A DNA stretch of 64,000 nucleotides from Eutreptiella sp. 'Long Island Sound 2002' (Eukaryota > Euglenozoa > Euglenophyceae > Eutreptiales > Eutreptiaceae): positions 47,050,429 through 47,114,428 of the forward strand of contig OZ038393.1 in the NCBI GenBank assembly GCA_964036045.1. Direction: 5' to 3'. The position numbers and the translations under genes were made by a program. Each line of letters opens with the position of its first letter. Within the stretch, counting starts at the first letter, position 1. The notes under the pieces are model-generated. The model did not search any database and was not told where the DNA came from. It worked only from the letters and a program-made list of their open reading frames with translations. Positions 42,101 through 52,900 of this stretch are shown piece by piece.

Positions 42101-44153
42101 GGAAGGCCAGAGACGGACGTGGACGCCCCGTGAAAAGGAGGCGTATGCCATCGTCATGGCTCTCAGGAAATGGGCTGGGTACATAGCCCTCCATCCCGTC
42201 ACCGTCTGCACCGACCATCAGAGTCTGCAGTCGTGGCACAAGGAGCACGTGGACACCCCCTCAGGTCCCGCCTCCCGACGGGCAAGATGGCACGAGACCT
42301 TGGCCAAGTTCGACCTTACGGTTGTTTATATTCCTGGAAAGGATAACACCGTGGCGGACTGTCTCAGTAGGTGGGCCTATCCCGCCAGCAAGGGCATGCA
42401 GGATATCTCTGCCCATGGCGATGAGGCTGAGACCGCTGAAGCCAAGAAGATCATTGAAATGGAGCGCCTGATGGAGGAGGAGGGTGCCAAATGCTTCGTC
42501 GTCATGGCCGCAGATGCCCCCCTCGCTTCGAGGGTGAGCAGAGCGGTCGGTGTACTCGCCCCTGTGGGTGCCGCGGGCGGAAGGCCCGGTCCGGCACCCC
42601 CTGTGGGAGTGGAGTCCGACAAGCACCTCTTCCCAGAGTCTTGCCTCCAGGACGACTGGACCGACGATTACGCCAAGTCTGAGGCCTTTGCGGCCGAGTA
42701 TAGGGCTGTGACCGACCCTGACGACGGGCAGAAGTGGCCAAAGGGGCTGACTGAGGAAGATGGCAAGCTCTACCGGAATGGTAAGCTGCTAGTCCCAGAG
42801 TCCCGGGTGCTCGAGCTGTGTGAAGCTTGGCACCACCACATGCTGCACCCAGGGGTCAAGAAGCAAGCTCTTGACATGCAGCGTCGGTTCGAGATCGACC
42901 ATATCGTTCTCTACACCGCCATCAAGAGGGTCAGGAAGGGTTGCTCGGTCTGTCAGGCCTGCAATCCCGACAACCGGAACGTCAAGGGGGAACCCCAATG
43001 GACCCCGGTTCCTGACCAGCCCATGGAGAGCGTGGCCATGGACGTCTTCTCCATGCCCGAAGTGCACATTGGCAAGGAGACCTTTGACTGTGTGGTTCTC
43101 TGTGTGGACCGCCACAGCGGCTACCTTGTAGTCGTTCCGGCACGCAAAAAGGGGTTGCTTGCCAAGGAAGTGGCAGTCATGATGATTCGTCATTGGCTGA
43201 CCGTCTTTGACATCCCCCGCACCATTTGCAGTGACCGAGGGCCCCAGTTTACTGGTGGCTGGTTCAAGGCTATGTGTTCCCTCATGGGAATACGTCATGC
43301 CAAGAGTGTCGCCTATCTCAGCCGGTCTAACGGCCGTGCTGAAGTGGCTGGACGGCAGCTGTTCGAGAAGCTGCGCAAGATCCACATCACCAATCCACGG
43401 CGGAACTGGTTCGAGGAGATGTGGCCTGCTCTCAAGGCCCATCATGACACCCCCACTCCGGGCGGTTTGTCCCCTCACCAGATTCTGTTCGGCAGGGACC
43501 CCCTGGGTAGGGGACTTCCCTTGTCTGGTGATGGCATGGCTATGGATGCCAAGGAGTTCTTCGCGCGGCAAGAGCAAACGGCGCGGGACATCCGCCAGCA
43601 GCTTGAGAAGGAGCATGCTGAGCGTCAGAAGTCCGCCCCGAGCTCGACAGCGCAGAAGTTCAGGGTGGGAGACCCGGTGTGGGTGATCAGACCCCGCCCC
43701 ATGGGCACCCACCGCACCAAAACCTGGTTCACACCCGGCGAGGTGGTCCGCAGGATTGGTGAGGACACCTACCGCATCAAGGTGGGTCACGGACAGTTCC
43801 GGGAGCGCCACGAGAGTCAACTCCGTGTGCGGGAACCCGACCTCCGTGGCCGACATGTGTCCCTGGACTACGCCAAACATGAGGCCGATTCGGACGACGA
43901 CTATGCTGAGCAGGACGACTATACTGTCGAGAAGATCCTGGCTCAGCGTCCGAAGGCCTCGGCACCCGGAGGTCTGGAGTTCAAGGTTCGTTGGCGAGGC
44001 TATGGGCCGTCCCACGACACCTGGGAACCCGTCTCCTCGTTCGTGCCGCGGGTCAATACTCCCTTCATGGAGTACATCCGCAAGCACAAGACCAAGATCC
44101 ACGTTTCGGACTTGGCAGCACTCACCCGGGCGATTGCAGCCAGGGGTGCCTGA
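39132..44153 (+). CDS. pol: Pol polyprotein of element A (PR-RT-RH-IN-chromodomain)
   Basis: Read on from the gag UAG, about 1673 aa. There is no ATG near the start; the first start-like codon is a GTG at 39,183, which favours a Gag-Pol fusion. Protease: VLVDTGAQVSLV (DTGA at 39,579-39,590). RT: LVVDYRGLNAQ, TVIDLKHGYHQMPL and catalytic FVDD (41,511-41,522). RNase H: LRTDASDYAIGAVL and KDNTVADCLSR. Integrase: HHCC with GCSVCQAC, then D (43,041), D in CSDRGPQFTGG (43,233) and E in GRAEVAG (43,341), a D-X35-E spacing. The chromodomain YTVEKILAQRP...FKVRWRGYGPSHDTWEP lies at about 43.92-44.09 kb, with all key aromatics kept. Compared with element B it has one extra 39-bp segment at 42,569-42,607. 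Confidence 0.95.
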   Translation, partial: RSPCSQGPQLGRSQDGDVGSADPSQSGVDKHKGTAAGGRPGQAPSRGGGVRASEGTNRCTRPSFATKNVFDVLQDLSESIGGSPGPQLDAADGQPEPIVHDLHQSLVELLERPEILSLHAVRRVGRERQLHLKVRALCGEVEKVFDVLVDTGAQVSLVKAGLLPPECLTDSRKPVRLKVANGQYMVGGTKEAAIGLQFVNHRELSRPDLGKEILLHGSFYEAEMDWDMIVGYDFMMETDSGVLPAQASMTLYQDDQLSWLSSPEHHVECQWIHPERNQLEVAALDTEPTGPANQEYGVRPEVASRVVADLGASDLALDAFSSGTSAHLRVCEKYWSAQDSAWKKHWGPHQGLMWIHCPRWDIPRAIAKIRKDRSKAVLVVPMGCTEEESTRHWVASLTNMTLNKVVLPAGESVYQDAKGQPMPPQRWPTEFHYVDGGLDQADTTDFVCVNRIIAEPWRQCSAVPPVDIEESDSEDPLTEEEWDLVQGYMDQPFHDWGNQREGKGQDKAWWEVDSIVSGSYDGDTFVQRVLDHMSSQDEPPGGNPPTYGDLFRGKTRDGPLGHLGRPPEPKASGVATPQVSSVVQVPGKAKAESDDCPKIQALRARLKRKYGETFFSGKPVFPPPVRGPYGEAKIRLRQDPRVYRHREFALRGERKEAMEKILRDFIQRGWLEPCHSEWASPCFVVPKKVAGEWRLVVDYRGLNAQTQHDSYTLPLIEDMLQKQHRRRIFTVIDLKHGYHQMPLAEESRACTAMSTPLGPLQWKVMPMGVTNGNAAFQRMLENLLEPVRDCADPFVDDVIIASGDPSMSYEELLEAHERDVTRVLDLLVRHKLTGSSDKATIAVSEVVFAGHVVGNGQRKPIPGKVAAIEHWEKPKTVSELRAYLGFCNYYSGYIKMYAEYAAPMTTMLKGNREETKKGSKKALVWTEESDQAFEGMKQALLSAVGLHLVDPDRGFVLRTDASDYAIGAVLEQVLDDGRHVPVAFWSRVLAEGQRRTWTPREKEAYAIVMALRKWAGYIALHPVTVCTDHQSLQSWHKEHVDTPSGPASRRARWHETLAKFDLTVVYIPGKDNTVADCLSRWAYPASKGMQDISAHGDEAETAEAKKIIEMERLMEEEGAKCFVVMAADAPLASRVSRAVGVLAPVGAAGGRPGPAPPVGVESDKHLFPESCLQDDWTDDYAKSEAFAAEYRAVTDPDDGQKWPKGLTEEDGKLYRNGKLLVPESRVLELCEAWHHHMLHPGVKKQALDMQRRFEIDHIVLYTAIKRVRKGCSVCQACNPDNRNVKGEPQWTPVPDQPMESVAMDVFSMPEVHIGKETFDCVVLCVDRHSGYLVVVPARKKGLLAKEVAVMMIRHWLTVFDIPRTICSDRGPQFTGGWFKAMCSLMGIRHAKSVAYLSRSNGRAEVAGRQLFEKLRKIHITNPRRNWFEEMWPALKAHHDTPTPGGLSPHQILFGRDPLGRGLPLSGDGMAMDAKEFFARQEQTARDIRQQLEKEHAERQKSAPSSTAQKFRVGDPVWVIRPRPMGTHRTKTWFTPGEVVRRIGEDTYRIKVGHGQFRERHESQLRVREPDLRGRHVSLDYAKHEADSDDDYAEQDDYTVEKILAQRPKASAPGGLEFKVRWRGYGPSHDTWEPVSSFVPRVNTPFMEYIRKHKTKIHVSDLAALTRAIAARGA
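42569..42607 (+). repeat. 39-bp templated insertion in pol of element A
   Basis: Absent from element B. Its first 29 nt match 39,233-39,261 at the start of pol with 2 mismatches (and 54,394-54,422 of element B with 1). The insert is flanked by CCCCTGTGGG at 42,559-42,568 and 42,598-42,607. It keeps the frame, adding 13 residues between RNase H and integrase. Confidence 0.8.
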
Positions 44154-45637
44154 TCAGCGCCCTGAGCTCTCCCCTGATGTGTTATGAGCGCTTGTGAGGC
44201 CGACGAATCGTCCCTTACTTGCTTGCTCTCTTCCATCTTTTGGTGACGGAGTGGCCATATACCCCCCCCTGCTGTATCCAGAGGAGGATGGCCCCTCTCT
44301 TTCATTTCTATTCGTCACTCCCCCCCCTGCTGAATCCATGGGAAACCAGGTAGGGCGACTGACCTTCATATTTTTGAGCTCTTGGGGCCTTGAAGCCCAT
44401 ACGACGTTGCGCAACGGATGCCGCTGTCATCGGCATTGCGATTTTTTGGTGTGTGGTCTGGTTCCATGGCATTTGCGGAATCCAGACCAGTCGACGTGTG
44501 TCTCGAGACTATATATGCCTGAACTCAGGCGTTATCCTGTCCATCCTCCTGCATTTGCCTTATCCTGACCGTGGCGTGGTTTGGCACTCTGTTCTGAGTG
44601 TGTTTACACGCCTATTTACCCAAATTGTTGCTTGTTTTTCTGCCCTCCAGGATATGTGCATCTGTATGTTAAGTGTCATCAGTCCATCGCTGAGGGATGG
44701 ACTGTTTTTCACCACGAATCGGGATACAGATGCGCCTTGAGTCGCCGTGTACATATCCTTACAGCCTGGTCCAGCCTGGACCAGTACTTGATTACAGATT
44801 CTACTGTTTGAGTGCCCGTGATACCGTGTTGCCCTATTCGCTGTGATGTGTGGAGATCCTGATGGCGCCAGGCGGTAAGCCCAGTTGCCTGACTACACTC
44901 CCAGCGGTCCGCCACTGTCAGTCCCAGTGTGAGCCTACCGATTCGCAGACGCACTTGCATTCGGATGGCGGCCTTCGGTGCTCCTGACCTCGGTCAGTCT
45001 GCCTGGGAAACTGGTGGTTTGAGGAGTCGACGCCTCCGCCCACACTGCATGAGGACTCCCTCATGTATGGCCACGCTTCGTGGTAGTAGGGCGAGGGAAA
45101 AGACGGCCTTGATGCCCGATCCCTTCAGGAGGAGTTCCCTTACGATTTGGGGTTCGTAAGGAGTTCGACTATGGCACTCTGGACTCGCGTCGTATGGATA
45201 TGGACATGGTGCGCCCGAGGAAGGACCCGTGGGGACTCTCCCCAGTCGGCGGGCCTTGGGAAGCTTGGGGTAGCCTGATGGATCTTTGTGGTCGCTCTCG
45301 ACTTGTGGGGCCACCTGGGCCGTCGTGTGACGCCTATGTTGGCCGTGTATGCCACTGCCACTGTGGTGGTGACCGTAGCAGCCGGCACCCGGTGCGCCTG
45401 GTATGGGTTAACGGGTCCTTTGGATGCCGAACAATCGCCGCCAGGACCCGGGAATTGATACTTGATACTATACATGTGCTACGAGCTGTTACAGCAGCAT
45501 ACCTATCCCACTGTGGGATACCTATCTTACTGTGACATACTGAAGTGAGGATGTGACACCCCCCCCCCCTTCAGGAATTGGTCCTGGGTACCCGCTGCCA
45601 TGCGTGGGTGTTATCGAGCCCCCCCAGGGTTTGCTCT
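44154..45637 (+). other. 3' noncoding internal region of element A
   Basis: About 1.5 kb between pol and the polypurine tract, conserved in element B (59,276-60,840). A 116-codon frame at 44,390-44,740 encodes hydrophobic stretches (AAVIGIAIFWCVVWFHGICG) and is open in both copies, but starts with TTG and has no ATG. A short palindrome TATCCCA/TGGGATA lies near 45,507. Confidence 0.6.
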
Positions 45638-45648
45638 AAGGAGGGGGG
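45638..45648 (+). promoter_or_regulatory. Polypurine tract AAGGAGGGGGG, element A
   Basis: An uninterrupted purine run directly before the 3' LTR TG. It would prime plus-strand DNA. The same run is at 60,841-60,851 in element B. Confidence 0.85.
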
Positions 45649-48593
45649 TGAAGCGGTACCCAGAACCCCATGGCCAGGTTACGGCATACAACCGGTCTCC
45701 GGTCCACTAACCCCATGTACGGCGTGTTCCGTGCCGTGAAGCCCCGCATCGGCAACCGATGCACCGCCAGCGGAGATTTGTATATCAGAATGTCAGGAAT
45801 CAACAGGGTTTTATTTTCATATTGTTTCCGTCAATTTTTACGCTTCCGTTCTGATATTCACTATTTTGACTGCTGGCGGTTGGTTCGCGACTTTACCGTA
45901 ACCGCCAGTTTAACTGTTTCTAATGGAAATTTTAACGCTATCCGCGACGAGGGCTCCAAAGTCGCCAGGAACTGCATGGATGCTTCCGCAATTTTCATAA
46001 TCAATACTCGCAACCTTAATCCGAATTTTTCAGGATGTCGAAATCGGATTTTCGACTTCGACATCCCCGCACTTGATTTGACCTCTTTCGAGTGGACCTA
46101 CGTGCTTCCGTATACACGAATCAACTTCCCTTTTATCCTGCCCTCCATTTGTCTTAAAGATATGGGCAAAACAAAGTTGATTCGTGAGGCCACTTGTAAA
46201 GGTCATATCTCGTGTTGCTTGCGAGTATTGACGATAAGGAAACGCGGGATGTATTCACAATACTCCCGACGTAATTTAGGAAGCTTTATATGCCTTGCGT
46301 TTCCACACATGCGCGCTAGTGTAATGGATCATGGTCAAGAGGGTAGAGTTTGCGTTATAACTCTTTGGCCATGATGTTGCGTGCGTTAAGATAACTTTCG
46401 AGTGTAGCGCGCAAGTGTTGGTGTTGCATAGGAACTCTCCTTGAGTTCCTATGAGCGATTGACACAAAGTTGTGCCCTTGGAGGGGCATGACATATCATG
46501 GTGGGAGCCACCTTTTGGGGCAATATGGAGTATGTGCCTTGTGTTGTGTTGCGTGCCCATTTGGCGGGTCCATTACTCCAAGCCAAGCCCGCCAATGGAC
46601 CTCATATTGTGTGAGCCCCTTCTCCATACTCCCTACGGTCAATTGCAAGCCTAACCTTCGTGAAGGGAAGCTTGTGTGGTGATCCCGAAGCGATGCGTTG
46701 GGAGCAAGGTGTGTGTTTTACAATTTTCCATATTTTCGTGTGCCCACTTGGGAAGCAGCGCTCGTATCCTTTCAAGGCGCCCCAAGTGGAGCACATATGT
46801 GGGATCGGAGATTATTGGTGTCAAGTCATTGTATGTAGAAGGATTAGTCGATTGCACGATCCAAGCCAAAGATATTATAATATAATTCTGCGCCTTTCAA
46901 GGCACTTTGGTTTATCTTTTTGCCAATTTTGCCATTTTTGGCTCTTCATGATGTCAAGTGGCGACCGTGCATCTCAACGTTGCGCTCAATTGACATCATG
47001 ACCCAAGTATGTTATGAGGGTACATACTTCGGTAGCCAACATATCTTGGACCCGGCGAATAACTCCTCTTAGGCTTGGCATACCGTGGCCGCCATGTTGG
47101 CGATTTGGGACTATCCCAAATCATGGGCTCACTTGGCGACCCTGCCATTCCCAATACCGGAGGAGTTGGGCGACGCCCCAAAGATATGTTGGACATATAT
47201 GACTTGATACCAATCCTATGGCACACTCCGGTCCGACTCGGGCATGTGCCTCATTTGCCCCAACCATGAGTGTGCGCAATTTTGGCCATTTTGAGCATTT
47301 TTCCACTTTTGCTGCCCGCCGTGCACTATGTTCTAACCCTCGTGCACGCCGGACGCATGGACCAATGGACCATATATGACATGGGTGTTATGGGTAATGG
47401 TCCCCATGGTCCACACACCACGTGGGCGAAGCGGAGCCGCCTTCGTTAAGGCGCTAGGCCAAATTGAGTATGGGCAATTTTGCCATTTTTGCATTTGTGG
47501 ACCCAATTGGGATCGTCACCACGCCAAGCAGCATGGAGATCTTTGAGAGCCAAGGGCATGGGAGTCTCTGTTGGACTCCCGGTGGATCAGGTATGGAATG
47601 CCGGATCCCATCTCCAAGCCGGCGTGGAGATATACTATTGGGAGCACACTGAATTTTGGCTCATTTCAAGCAGCCAAAATGACCCAATTTTGGGACCCCA
47701 ATTTCCCCCTCCGTGTGGTCAATTGGCGGCCCCACTTCTCTAAGCCCATAAGGAGCCCGGACCTAAATCCAAGTTGTACACTCAGATATAAGTCCTAGGT
47801 CCTGCCTCCCACCCTGTGAGCCATTGGCCTTACCTTGGCCGGGCGAGCCACGCGTGGGAATGACGCCAATTTTGGTGATTTTGGCATCATGACCCCACTT
47901 GACTCATCCGTGTTGCCCTGATGCCGGGACCTCAGAGGGAACCAGGTTGGGTGAGGGCTCCAGGGAGTTCGTACTCGAAGGGCATAGGGTCAGTTGCCTC
48001 GTCCCTACCTCTGGCGGGTCCGGACGAGGGGTCAATTTTGGAGTTTTTCAAGCTAATTTCAGTTTGGGCTGAAACAGCCCATTTTCAGCTACCAACTCCT
48101 GGGTGATAATGGCGGGGCCATATCTCCGGCTCAGAGTGGAGTTGGGACCCGCCGTTAAGGGAGCATAGGGAGCCACTGTTGGTTGACCTTGGAGCCCCTT
48201 GGTTTCGAGGAACTCGCCTGTGGCTGGGCGGGACACCTTCCTTATGGGCAGGGTTTCAGGGTCCGGACTGAGCAGGGCATGGGTTGTGTTTGAGCCCCCG
48301 CCCCCATCAGCCACTGAGAGGGTCGGACCTGGGATTGGGATATGAGTTGGGACTGAGTGTCTATGGTCCTGTGATGCCCTTACCCCAGTCCAGTCTTAAC
48401 CCCATGTGTACATATCCTGATGTGTTGCTGTACATACTTTCGTTCCCTCTTTGCAGAGTGGCAAGGATTCTGAAACGCTTTGTCACATGACACAGGCGTA
48501 TTGATGCCCTTGTGAGCGTAGTGCCTTGCCTGCCTGCTCACCTGTGCGTGTCACCGCAGCGTCCCGTGGCCGGCCCCCCACGGGAACGCGTCA
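45649..48593 (+). repeat. 3' LTR of element A
   Basis: Pairs with 31,406-34,351 by shared variants such as GATATTCACTATTTTGAC. Ends ACGCGTCA, after which GCAG and the rest of LTR B follow. Hairpin copy at 46,427-46,453. Confidence 0.93.
45670..46374 (+). CDS. LTR-internal ORF, element A 3' LTR (234 aa)
   Basis: Second open copy of the LTR frame, differing from 31,427-32,131 at a few residues (for example Y to S and I to F). No domain recognised. A transcript entering this LTR from the element would contain it upstream of the poly(A) site. Confidence 0.3.
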   Translation: MARLRHTTGLRSTNPMYGVFRAVKPRIGNRCTASGDLYIRMSGINRVLFSYCFRQFLRFRSDIHYFDCWRLVRDFTVTASLTVSNGNFNAIRDEGSKVARNCMDASAIFIINTRNLNPNFSGCRNRIFDFDIPALDLTSFEWTYVLPYTRINFPFILPSICLKDMGKTKLIREATCKGHISCCLRVLTIRKRGMYSQYSRRNLGSFICLAFPHMRASVMDHGQEGRVCVITLWP

Positions 48594-48597
48594 GCAG
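48594..48597. repeat. Target site duplication GCAG, right of element A
   Basis: Matches 31,402-31,405. Confidence 0.85.
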
Positions 48598-49518
48598 CCA
48601 AAATGACCCAATTTTGGGACCCCAATTTCCCCCTTCCGTGTGGTCAATTGGCGGCCCCATTTATCTAAGCCCATAGGGAGCCCGGACCCAAATCCAAGTT
48701 GTACACTCAGATAGAAGTCCTAGATCCGGCCTCCTGCCCTGTGAGCCATTGGCCTTACCTTGGCCGGGCGAGCCACGCGTGGGAATGACGCCAATTTTGG
48801 TGATTTTGGCATCATGACCCCACTTGACTCATCCGTGTTGCCCTGATGCCGGGACCTCAGAGGGAACCAGGTTGGGTGAGGGCTCCAGGGGGTTCGTACT
48901 CGAAGGGCAGAGGGTCAGTAGCCTCGTCCCTACCTCTGGCGGGTCCGGACGAGGGGTCAATTTTGGGGATTTTTGAGTTAATTTCAGTTTGGGCTGAAAC
49001 AGCCCATTTTCAGCTACCAACTCCTGGGTGATAATGGCGGGGCCATATCTCTGGCTCAGAGTGGAGTTGGGACCTGCCATTAGAGGAGCATGGGGAGCCA
49101 CTGTCGGTTGGCCTTGGGGCTGCTTGGTACCCAGGAACTCGCCTGTGGCTGGGCGGGACACCCCCCCTATTGGCAGGGTTTCAGGGTCCGGACTGAGCAG
49201 GGCATGGGTTGTGTTTGAGCCCCCGCCCCCATCAGCCACTGAGAGGGTCGGACCTGGGATTGGGATATGAGTTGGGACTGAGTGTCTATGGTCCTGTGAT
49301 GCCCTTACCCCAGTCCAGTCCTTACCCCATGTGTACATATCCTGATGTGTTGCTGTACATACTTTCGTTCCCTCTTTGCAGAGTGGCAAGGATTCTGAAA
49401 CGCTTTGTCACATGACACAGGCGTATTGATGCCCTTGTGAGCGTAGTGCCTTGCCTGCCTGCTCACCTGTGCGTGTCACCGCAGCGTCCCGTGGCCGGCC
49501 CCCCACGGGAACGCGTCA
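48598..49518 (+). repeat. 5' LTR of element B, second part
   Basis: Resumes with CCAAAATGACCC exactly where LTR B was broken at 31,405, and ends ACGGGAACGCGTCA. Together with the first part it totals 2938 bp, matching the intact LTRs of element A. Confidence 0.93.
49396..49406 (+). promoter_or_regulatory. Predicted transcript 5' end / self-primer, element B
   Basis: TGAAACGCTTT, exact reverse complement of the primer site at 49,519-49,529, in the same relative place as in element A. Confidence 0.6.
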
Positions 49519-49529
49519 AAAGCGTTTCA
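49519..49529 (+). promoter_or_regulatory. Predicted primer binding site, element B
   Basis: AAAGCGTTTCA directly after the 5' LTR, conserved with element A. Confidence 0.6.
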
Positions 49530-49969
49530 CCGCCGCGGGGTTACCCTACCCTCGCGTGCCACTCGGGGCCACCGACCCCGAGCAGCGCGTCGCAGCAGCG
49601 CGGCGCAGCTCGCAGCCCGCAGCGCAGCGCAGCGTCTCGCAGCGCAGCGCAGCAGCTCGCAGCGCCACTCAGCTACAGCGCCGAGTTCGTCACGGAGCCC
49701 GCAGCGCCGTCCAGAGCACCGCCCTGACCGCGCAGCAGCCGTGAAAGAGGTGCACAGACCAGGAATCCTGCATCAGCCCCATCGGCCGACCCGGAGTCCC
49801 ATCGGCCGACCAGCAAGGCCGCGTCAACCACCTCCACAACCACCGGCTGACCAGCACCAGCCGCACTTCCAATCCAGTGCTGCAGCACCCTCCTCAACAA
49901 CCACAACCAGTTCGTTGAGTTGAAGGAGTGCACGTCAAGGACCTCAAGACCAACTACGCCCCCGCTGCC
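49519..49969 (+). other. Gag leader of element B
   Basis: Same leader as in element A, including the CAGCG-type array at about 49,580-49,670. Confidence 0.6.
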
Positions 49970-52900
49970 ATGGTGAATCGGCAAGAAGCGGGTAGGAGGT
50001 GGCCGCAGCCCCACCCCCATGTGGCGCGCCTGCTGCGCGGGCTGCTGTGGGACCAGCAATACCGCTACAGCAATCCCCAGTGCGAAGGCGGCATGCCCGG
50101 GAGCTTCGAGCTCCGGGAGGACATGGGGGAGGACCGCCTGCGGGCAGTGGAGGAGTGGCTGCGGGCGGAAGGGTACGAGTACCGCTTCCGCCGCAAGCGC
50201 TGGAGGACGTGGACCCGGCCGGACAGGCCCGGCAAAGGGCTGCGCCCCGACGGGATTGAGGAGGACGAGGACCCCAACGCCTACCCGTCGGGCGCCTCGA
50301 TCAACGTCTCCCTGTGGGACGTGATCGAGAAGAAGTTCCCGGAACCGGGAAGCGAGCGCAGGCTGCAGGGCAGCAGCAGCGCGTCTCCGGGGACGGAGAA
50401 GCGGTCCGCCGGGGACAAGAAGAGGGACCGGAGGTGGCGGGAGTACCAGGAGTCCCTGGCTGCCGAAGCCGCCCAAGGCGCCAAGGGCGGAACCCCAGCC
50501 CCCAGTCCCCAACGGCCCAATGGTGGACACCACCCCGGCTCCACCACCCTTGGCGACTACATCCAAGTCGCCAAGCAGACCCAGGCCAAGCCCCGTTTGC
50601 TGCTCCTGAGGGCCCGGCAGGCCCCAGCAGGCCCCAGCAGCGACGTGGAGTCGGCCCACCGCGGGAGGATGCCGGCCGACCAGGCCAGCTCCAGCAGCAG
50701 CGTCGCTCCCGAAAGGGACGTGGCGCGCGCCTGTGAGCGCGCCTGTGGTGTGCCCTGCAACCGTCGGGTTGCCCGGCAACGGGCCAAGCAGTACAGCGCT
50801 GCTGTGGAGGGCGCCGCCGGCATCGCCCAGGAGGAGGCTGCGGAGTGGGCGCATGGCATGGCCATCCACGCCCAGACCATGGCGGCCATTGCGGCTGGAC
50901 TCACGGCCGTAGCCGCCCATGGGGCAGCGACTGCCCAGGTCAACGGTGAGTTGGCGGCAGCCGACGAGGAAGCCCGCCTGACGCAGGAGGCCATTGCCTG
51001 CAAGGAGGCCGCGCTGAAGGCGCTGGAAGAGGCGCTGGCCCAAGAGAGGGCAAAAAAGGAGGCGGAGGAAAGGGCCCACGCCGAAGCAACGGCTAAGGCC
51101 CAGGAGGACGCCGCCAAGAAGGAAGCCATCGAGGCCGCGCGACGGAAGGTCGCTGAGGAGAAGGCCAAGACGGAGGCAAAGCTGGCCGCGTTGGAGGCGC
51201 AGAAGGCGCAGCTGCTGCAGGCCCGGGAAGCCGAGGCGGCTCGTGCTCGGGAAGAGGCCGAAGCGCGAGCTGCCGCAGCCACCGCCGCCGCAATGGAGGA
51301 GGCAGAGGCCAAACTCCGCCACGAGACTCCCCCGGGAGGATCGCGAGTGGAGACCCTTCGAAGGCTTTTCGAAGGGGACGCCTCCTCCAGGATGAAGCTG
51401 GATGAGGCGGACACGGGCAGCAGTGGGAGCGGTAGCACCACCGCCCGTCGACGGAGGAAGGGCAAGGGGAAGACCCCCGAGAGGCCGCGGAGGCCAGCGG
51501 GTGGGCACCCCCACGACAGTGACCCCTTCTTCACCGCCAGTGACGGGGATGAACGAGGCCGTCAACATCGCCAAGTGGTGGCTTGGACGGGCGGAGGTGG
51601 CGGAGACGTCCCCATGGAAGGTGAGGATGAGGATCCCCCTCCTCCCTACCGGAGCTCCGAGTCCTCCGTGACCGAGACGCCCAGGTGGGGCGACATGGAC
51701 GAAGATGACGACATGGAGTTCGGCATCACGAGAAAGCGCCCATCCTCGGACCCACCGAGGCGACCCTGCGGAGACCCACCGGGACCCCCTGGCGGAGGAC
51801 CTTCAGGACCCCCTGGAGGACGCCCACCAAGTGGACCCCCTGGAGGCGGACCACCGGGCGGGGGAGGACCCCCTGGACCGGGCGGACCCGGCAGAGGCCC
51901 TCCTGGAGGACCCCCTGGGGACCCCGACGACCCACCAGGGAACGGCGACCCGGATGCCACCTGGCGGTGGATTGTCTACCTCCGCAGGAGAGTCCAGTTG
52001 CTCGAGCTGGAGGTAGACACGGGCAAGAGCGAGATGGCTCGCATCTCCACGGTCGCCGCGCGCGCGCAGAAGGACCTGGACATCGCCAGGGCCGAGACCA
52101 AGTCGCTGACCAACGTCGTCAGCGGCCTGCAGGAGAGGCTGGACGCGCTGGAAGCCCGTGGGAGCGTCGGCAGCGACCACCCACCCCTGGAGTCTGGCTC
52201 ATCGGACGACGGCTGGGGACCCGGACCAGGTCCAGGCAGACCCCACGCCCCCGGCGGAGCCCCCAGGAGTCGCCCCAGCGCCAGTGCCCCCTCTCTCACC
52301 GCCCCCTCTCACCACAGCGCGGGCCGCCGCAACGAGCGCGTGCCGCCCGGCAGTGGCAGTGAGGAATGGCGCGATGAGTGGCTCAGCGCGGACTACCACA
52401 ACCACCGTGCTCCACCGCGGACGCCTGTACGCCCCCGACGCCCGCCACCAGCCCCGGTGCCAATCCCCAGGGCTGGAGGACGTTATGGTGGACTCAGGGA
52501 TGAGGTCCCCAGAGGAGACGTGGAGTGGGATGTCGGCGAAGGTGAGGACCTGGACCTGGACCTGGAGGAGTTCGACATCAGCCCGCCGCGTGGTGCACGA
52601 CGGGAGGCCGCTGAACGCAGCCGCTGGCGCCGTGATGAGGATGCGTACATGGATGCAGTACGGCGTGAACATTTCGGTTCAGCGTACGTGGAGGAACCGC
52701 GGCGTAGCCACAGGGATTCCGTGGAGGAGATGGACGTGGCGGCCGTGGGAGTCCGTGGGCGAGGCGGATGGGAACCTCGGTCGACCTCGCGGCCGGCGTT
52801 CATGGTCTCTAACGCCGCGGACGCCGCCGTGTGGGAAGACTTGAAGGACATCAAGCCCCCCATGTACGACGGCAACCCCCTCAACCTCGACCGCTTCTTG

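Larger units (their letters stand above)
31406..48593 (+). mobile_element. Ty3/gypsy chromovirus, element A (intact, nested in LTR of B)
   Basis: Full-length copy of about 17.2 kb: 5' LTR 31,406-34,351, internal 34,352-45,648, 3' LTR 45,649-48,593. Gag and pol are open throughout apart from the junction UAG. The LTRs are nearly the same length (2946 and 2945 bp) and differ only at scattered bases, so insertion was recent. It landed in the LTR of a sister copy. A predicted self-priming site, a polypurine tract and a chromodomain complete the set expected for an autonomous chromovirus. Confidence 0.95.

Noticed and set aside
49673-51574. Long minus-strand open frames opposite gag (also near 34.4-36.4 kb and opposite pol)
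   Set aside because: Antisense shadows of GC-rich coding sequence. The sense strand carries the recognisable Gag and Pol domains.
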